A stretch of 64,000 nucleotides of DNA from Dyella sp. EPa41. Its GTDB lineage: Bacteria > Pseudomonadota > Gammaproteobacteria > Xanthomonadales > Rhodanobacteraceae. This document shows, piece after piece, positions 61,677 through 64,000 of the stretch. The position numbers and the translations under genes were made by a program. Location of the stretch: assembly GCF_016586165.1 (NCBI RefSeq), contig NZ_BCPR01000010.1, positions 1 through 64,000 of the forward strand. Reading direction: 5' to 3'. Numbering within the stretch: the stretch's first letter is position 1; each line of letters opens with the position of its first letter. The notes beneath the pieces are model-generated. The model saw only the letters and a program-made list of their open reading frames with translations. It ran no database searches and was not told where the DNA came from.

Positions 61677-61785
61677 GAGCGCCCCCTATGCGCGACTGCG
61701 GCGCGTATGGTGCTCCTCTGTTGAAGAATGGTGCGGTCGGCTTCGGTGCTCCGTAGGCTTTTCGCGCACAGGGTGCGCTCCTACA
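61673..61785. repeat. Inverted REP pair (BIME) starting in the tatD stop codon
   Basis: GTAGGAGCGCCCCCTATGCG at 61673-61692 and GCGCACAGGGTGCGCTCCTA at 61764-61783 face each other around about 70 nt. The first TAG is the tatD stop. The inner sequence (GCGGCGCGTATGGTGCTCCT) resembles that of the pair at 62496-62602, so both belong to one composite family. Confidence 0.8.
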
Positions 61786-61888
61786 GAGGTACGCGAGGCT
61801 CTCGCGAGCACCCATCCCTCACCCCAGCCCTCCCCTCGCTCCTCAAAGCCGCGGGTATCCATGGCCGCTCCCCGCGCGCCCCGGAGGG

Positions 61889-62195
61889 GAGAGGAGAAAA
61901 GACGGCGGTGCGGTATGAATAGATCCCTTCGCGGCTCAACGACGTTGCCTTGAGTCCTCTCCGCTACGGCGCGTGGCGGTGTAGCCGCTTCGTTCGAGGT
62001 AACAACGAGCCTATCCGGCTGGCCTCAGTAGACCGGCGCTTCTATCCCCCGTACCGCCATGAGCCTTGGCTCTCAAGGCCATTTTCTTTGGGTTACTTTT
62101 CTTTTGGGCCAGCAAAAGAAAAGTGACTCGGCGGTCCCACGGGACTAGCTTCGCGTCGCCGGCAGGACGTCGAAACGCCCGCTGCGTAAGCGGCA
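61889..62195. repeat. Dispersed intergenic repeat, copy B
   Basis: Same element and orientation as 1-282, with about 15 percent differences by eye and an extra GC-rich insert (62129-62152). The A/T hairpin TACTTTTCTTTTGGGCCAGC lies at 62095-62114, continuing AAAAGAAAAGTGAC. The two copies flank almost the whole window as direct repeats. Confidence 0.85.
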
Positions 62196-62234
62196 ACCTG
62201 GCGGGAACGCCCGGTCAGAAGCGAACGTCACTGG

Positions 62235-62254
62235 ACTCCTGCCTTTGCAGGAGT
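62235..62254. repeat. Short palindromic repeat of the CTCCTGC-GCAGGAG type
   Basis: ACTCCTGC and GCAGGAGT around CTTT, inside GTCACTGG...GTGACG. This form (TGG-stem-TGACG) is a common intergenic palindrome class in proteobacteria. It lies between the long repeat and the rluE region. Confidence 0.6.
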
Positions 62255-62285
62255 GACGAATAGGAAGGACCGAGGCGAAAGGCGG

Positions 62286-62310
62286 TCGCGCACAGGGTGT
62301 GCTCCCACAG
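62286..62310. repeat. REP-like element (part of the rluE-tail duplication)
   Basis: TCGCGCACAGGGTGTGCTCC followed by CACAGGAG, matching the REP at 62579-62602 with a few changes. It sits at the same distance from the rluE tail copy as the intact gene's REP, so it was probably duplicated with it. Confidence 0.7.
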
Positions 62311-62315
62311 GAGTT

Positions 62316-62454
62316 TCAGCCGACCACGCGCGTCTCGCCGGGCGCCAGCCCATCCAGCGCATACGGCCCGATGCGCTCGCGGATCAGCCGCAGCGTGGGA
62401 AATCCTGCCGCCGCCGTCATGCGGCGTACCTGGCGGTTTCGCCCTTCACGGAGG
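62316..62454 (-). pseudogene. Duplicated 3' end of rluE (about 46 codons)
   Basis: Nearly identical (about four differences in 139 nt) to the last part of rluE at 62611-62749, offset by exactly 295 nt. It encodes [20 protein letters not shown] and continues to GETRVVG, including a matching stop codon. The catalytic part of the enzyme is absent. The differences are mostly silent, which means the copy is recent or kept similar by conversion. Confidence 0.88.
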
Positions 62455-62495
62455 CCACGCGGCGTTCTTCCGCCTCGGTTGACCCCCAGCCCTTT

Positions 62496-62602
62496 GTAGG
62501 AGCGCACCCAGTGCGCGACCGCGGCGCCGTGATGTTCCTCTGTTCGAGGCTATCGCGCCCGCCTCGCTTCGCAGGCTTTTCGCGCACTGGGTGCGCTCCT
62601 AC
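62496..62602. repeat. Inverted REP pair (BIME) downstream of rluE
   Basis: GTAGGAGCGCACCCAGTGCG at 62496-62515 and GCGCACTGGGTGCGCTCCTA at 62582-62601 are exact reverse complements. It lies between the rluE stop codon and the duplicated tail. Confidence 0.85.
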
Positions 62603-62610
62603 AGGGAACC

Positions 62611-63144
62611 TCACCCGACCACGCGCGTCTCGCCCGGCGCCAGCCCATCCAGCGCATACGGCCCGATGCGCTCGCGGATCAGCCGCAGCGTGGGAAATCC
62701 CGCCGCTGCCGTCATGCGGCGTACCTGGCGGTTCCGCCCTTCACGGAGGGTGATGCGCAGCCAACTGGTCGGAATCAGCTTGCGGAAGCGCACCGGCGGA
62801 TCGCGTGGCCACAGCCACTCCGGTTCGATGGCGTGCTCGGCGCCGGCGGGCAGGGTCGGCCCGTCGTTGAGCGTCACGCCGCGACGCAGGGCGGCGATGG
62901 CTTCGTCGGTGACCTGCCCGTCGACCTGCACCAGGTAGGTCTTGGGCTGCTTGTGCCGTGGATCGGTGAGCTTGTGGGCCAGCACGCCGTCGTCGGTGAG
63001 CAGCAGCAGGCCTTCGCTGTCGTGGTCAAGGCGTCCGGCGGCGTACACGTCCTTCTGGTGGACGTACTCGGCCAGCGTGGGTCGCCCGTCCGGATCGCGG
63101 AACTGGCAGAGCACGCCATAGGGTTTGTTGAGGGCGATGAGCAT
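62611..63144 (-). CDS. rluE: 23S rRNA pseudouridine synthase, RluE type
   Basis: Isomerises uridine in 23S rRNA (position 2457 in E. coli). The 177-residue protein starts [15 protein letters not shown]. The catalytic Asp is in [19 protein letters not shown], then [14 protein letters not shown] and the C-terminal RLRI-type motif [19 protein letters not shown]. No S4 domain, consistent with RluE. The 3' end is followed by REP elements and a second copy of its last 139 nt. An alternative is the related RsuA/RluB branch, but size and lack of S4 favour RluE. Confidence 0.9.
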   Translation of the reverse strand: MLIALNKPYGVLCQFRDPDGRPTLAEYVHQKDVYAAGRLDHDSEGLLLLTDDGVLAHKLTDPRHKQPKTYLVQVDGQVTDEAIAALRRGVTLNDGPTLPAGAEHAIEPEWLWPRDPPVRFRKLIPTSWLRITLREGRNRQVRRMTAAAGFPTLRLIRERIGPYALDGLAPGETRVVG

Positions 63145-63190
63145 GCGGAAACGACCCGCGCGCCTCGCGGCGCGCGGTCTTGCGTGGACG

Positions 63191-64000
63191 TTACGGCGAA
63201 GCCGCGGCGGCGGGCTTCACGAAGCGCAGCGTCATGCGGTCCGATTCACCGATGGCGAGGTACTTCGCGCGATCCTGGTCGCCCAGCGTCAAGGTCGGCG
63301 GCAGCGTCCACACGCCCTTGGGATAGTCCTTGGTGTCCTTCGGGTTGGCGTTGATCTCGCTCTTTTCCTCGAGCGTGAAGCCCGCATCGGTCGCCAGCTT
63401 CACCACGTAGCTGGTGGGCAGGTAGCCGCTTTCCTTGACCGACTCCATGCTGGCGTTGTCCGCCGCGCGATGGTCGACCACGCCGAGCACGCCGCCGGGA
63501 CGCAGGGCGGCGAAGAACGCCTTGAACATCAGCGGCGCCGTATCGGCCTCCACCCAGTTGTGCACGTTGCGGAAGGTCAGCACCACGTCAGCCGAACCCG
63601 GTGCGCCGAACACCGGCGCCTTGGGGTCGAACTCCAGGATCTGCGCCTTGCCGTAGTGCGCGGCGTCGGCGGCGAACTTGGCCTGCAGGCCCGACCGGTC
63701 GCGGCTGGCCTCGCCTTCGCCGGAAGGCTTGGCGATGGCGGCGATGTAGTGGCCGTTGTCATGCAGCAGCGGCGCGAGCACCTCGGAATACCAGCCGCCG
63801 CCCGGCGTGATCTCGATGACCGTCTGGTCGGGGCGCACGCCGAAGAACTGCAGCGTCGCCTTGGGATGGCGATAGACGTCGCGCGCCTTGTGCTCCGGCG
63901 AACGCCAGTCGCCCGCCAGCACCTGGTCGAGCCGCGTGGCGGTGAAGTCGCTCGCCGTGGTCGGCGGCACCAGTCCACCGGCCGGCTGGTCCTGCACCTG
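63191..64000 (-). CDS. Class I SAM-dependent methyltransferase-like protein (5' end outside the window)
   Basis: At least 268 residues. The visible part opens with [20 protein letters not shown], then [31 protein letters not shown], a variant SAM-binding motif [15 protein letters not shown] and [18 protein letters not shown] follow. Predicted methyltransferases of this kind usually have a signal peptide, which would lie beyond position 64000, so the GTG at 63997 is not taken as the start. Substrate unknown; it might not be catalytic. It ends 46 nt before rluE on the same strand side. Confidence 0.8.
   Translation of the reverse strand, partial: QVQDQPAGGLVPPTTASDFTATRLDQVLAGDWRSPEHKARDVYRHPKATLQFFGVRPDQTVIEITPGGGWYSEVLAPLLHDNGHYIAAIAKPSGEGEASRDRSGLQAKFAADAAHYGKAQILEFDPKAPVFGAPGSADVVLTFRNVHNWVEADTAPLMFKAFFAALRPGGVLGVVDHRAADNASMESVKESGYLPTSYVVKLATDAGFTLEEKSEINANPKDTKDYPKGVWTLPPTLTLGDQDRAKYLAIGESDRMTLRFVKPAAAASP

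Overview
The window is 64 kb of GC-rich bacterial chromosome. Gene content and order point to a gammaproteobacterium of the Xanthomonadales/Lysobacterales, most likely Rhodanobacteraceae (Dyella, Luteibacter or Rhodanobacter type). The evidence is a type II secretion operon in the Xanthomonas xps order E-F-G-H-I-J-K-L-M-N-D, a very large TonB-dependent receptor with an LNGREQ plug motif, and intergenic GTAGGAGCGCAC-type REP palindromes plus a longer dispersed repeat. No tRNA, rRNA, CRISPR array, insertion sequence or phage gene was seen. The genus is inferred from gene content, not from a marker gene.

Layout. 0-4.6 kb: dispersed repeat, hemB, a sedolisin (S53) protease, an FAH-fold enzyme and a small exported Pro-rich protein. 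4.8-8.0 kb: the most notable locus, a stand-alone OphMA-like peptide-backbone alpha-N-methyltransferase (4847-5650), a 104-residue precursor-like protein with an acidic tail (5802-6116) and, 8 nt further on, a membrane diguanylate cyclase with a periplasmic sensor region (6125-7954). The first two match the architecture of a split borosin RiPP system. 8.0-17.4 kb: a GT39 glycosyltransferase, then a complete RND efflux operon (OMF-adaptor-pump) directly downstream of an OmpR/HK pair. 17.5-31.2 kb: an isochorismatase-fold hydrolase with a decayed paralogue before it, a pirin and its divergent LysR regulator around a palindromic operator, an mrfA/mrfB-like DNA-repair pair, an Orn/Lys/Arg decarboxylase, an SGNH hydrolase, a Rid protein, a second two-component system and a lipoprotein esterase. 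31.2-38.1 kb: two small ORFs, a 700 bp stretch without a gene, an AI-2E family permease, a NodT/HlyD/DUF2955 export operon and a 2-TM K+ channel. 38.2-49.5 kb: a molybdopterin-fold secreted protein, a UBP zinc-finger protein, pip, a TonB receptor, an MliC-like lipoprotein, a serine hydrolase, a small exported Tyr-rich protein and hrpB. 49.6-60.5 kb: the T2SS operon. 60.9-64 kb: tatD, a repeat-rich stretch, rluE with a duplicated 3' end, and a partial methyltransferase.

How the parts may work together. The borosin-type enzyme probably methylates the small protein in trans. Adjacency suggests, but does not prove, that the c-di-GMP protein is co-expressed. The first two-component system is placed to control the RND operon. 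The T2SS would export folded periplasmic proteins; the several signal-peptide hydrolases here are candidate substrates by inference only. Non-coding structure is unusually rich: a 20-bp perfect inverted repeat sits between gspE and gspF, a related repeat lies inside the gspH leader, and REP elements surround a REP-plus-gene-end duplication at rluE.
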